Shown: piece after piece, positions 36,905 to 36,969 of the stretch
How positions within the stretch are numbered: position 1 is the first letter of the stretch
Layout of the letters: each line of letters begins with the position of its first letter
Source of the DNA: Clostridia bacterium
GTDB lineage: Bacteria; Bacillota; Clostridia; Oscillospirales; Acutalibacteraceae
Assembly (NCBI GenBank): GCA_017435665.1
Contig: JAFSEP010000045.1
Location: 1 to 36,969, forward strand
Direction of reading: 5' to 3'
Length of the DNA stretch: 36,969 nt
Position numbers and translations under genes: made by a program
The notes under the pieces: model-generated
Database searches by the model: none
Told to the model about the DNA's origin: nothing
The model's input: only the letters and a program-made list of their open reading frames with translations

Positions 36905-36969
36905 GGGTGACAGTAGTCGAACCCGATAAGGTTTAACGGGGCATATTTTCACCGTAACTTCGTTAAAAA
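36903..36969. repeat. start of a second degenerate copy of the terminal repeat
   Basis: TAGGGTGAC followed by CGAACCCG at 36903-36925 repeats the terminal motif with a short deletion, and the two copies meet at the palindrome CACCCTAGGGTG. The window ends before the other side can be seen. Confidence 0.5.

Overview
The window reads as chromosome of a low-to-moderate-GC Gram-positive anaerobe of the Clostridia, probably Oscillospiraceae/Ruminococcaceae-like. The reasons are strong AGGAGG-type ribosome binding sites, TTGACA/TATAAT promoters, a nine-gene V/A-type ATPase operon, a PepV dipeptidase, clostridial transposon-type genes and AT-rich integrated elements. I cannot name the species.

Region 1 (1-2160) is the end of a mobile element. 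It holds a truncated gene, a 78-aa gene and a TnpX-like large serine recombinase, joined by one-base TAATG overlaps. Region 2 (2160-10845) is a complete 8.7-kb integrative element. It is bounded by a 45-bp exact direct repeat made from the 3' part of an initiator tRNA-fMet gene. It carries a tyrosine integrase with an inserted helix-turn-helix domain, an XRE repressor, two excisionase-like proteins, an HUH rolling-circle Rep with hairpins upstream, a four-gene minus-strand operon of unknown function, a Cro-like switch, a sigma-70-like factor, and a BECR-fold (PBECR4-like) nuclease gene behind a leader that can form two H-type pseudoknots. I recognise no capsid, conjugation or relaxase gene apart from Rep. 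The 8-mer TGCAGAGG/CCTCTGCA occurs at 34 places in this element, about every 250 bp, on both strands and in several reading frames. I found none in the 2.1 kb to the left and only four in the 26 kb to the right.

Region 3 (10801-22624) is ordinary chromosome. It holds tRNA-fMet, a leucine/amino-acid dehydrogenase, a secreted lipase-like hydrolase, a large GH38/GH57-like protein, a ferredoxin-nitroreductase, a DUF2812-type membrane protein, and a pepV-recQ pair.

Region 4 (22652-31605) is the V/A-type ATPase operon, in the order G/H-C-I-K-F-E-A-B-D behind one promoter. A MITE-like repeat lies between B and D. Region 5 (31649-36635) has a lipoprotein and a membrane protein that share a duplicated domain, a YbaK/PrdX-type tRNA deacylase, a calcineurin-like phosphoesterase, and an anchored exported protein whose stop codon lies inside the terminal inverted repeat of a 277-bp repeat. 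The repeat fills most of the rest of the window, where a second degenerate copy begins.

The two signals most worth following are the iterated octamer confined to the tRNA-fMet element and the pseudoknot-RNA/nuclease pair. The pair resembles a type III toxin-antitoxin layout but has a different toxin fold, and it sits in the longest octamer-free gap of the element.
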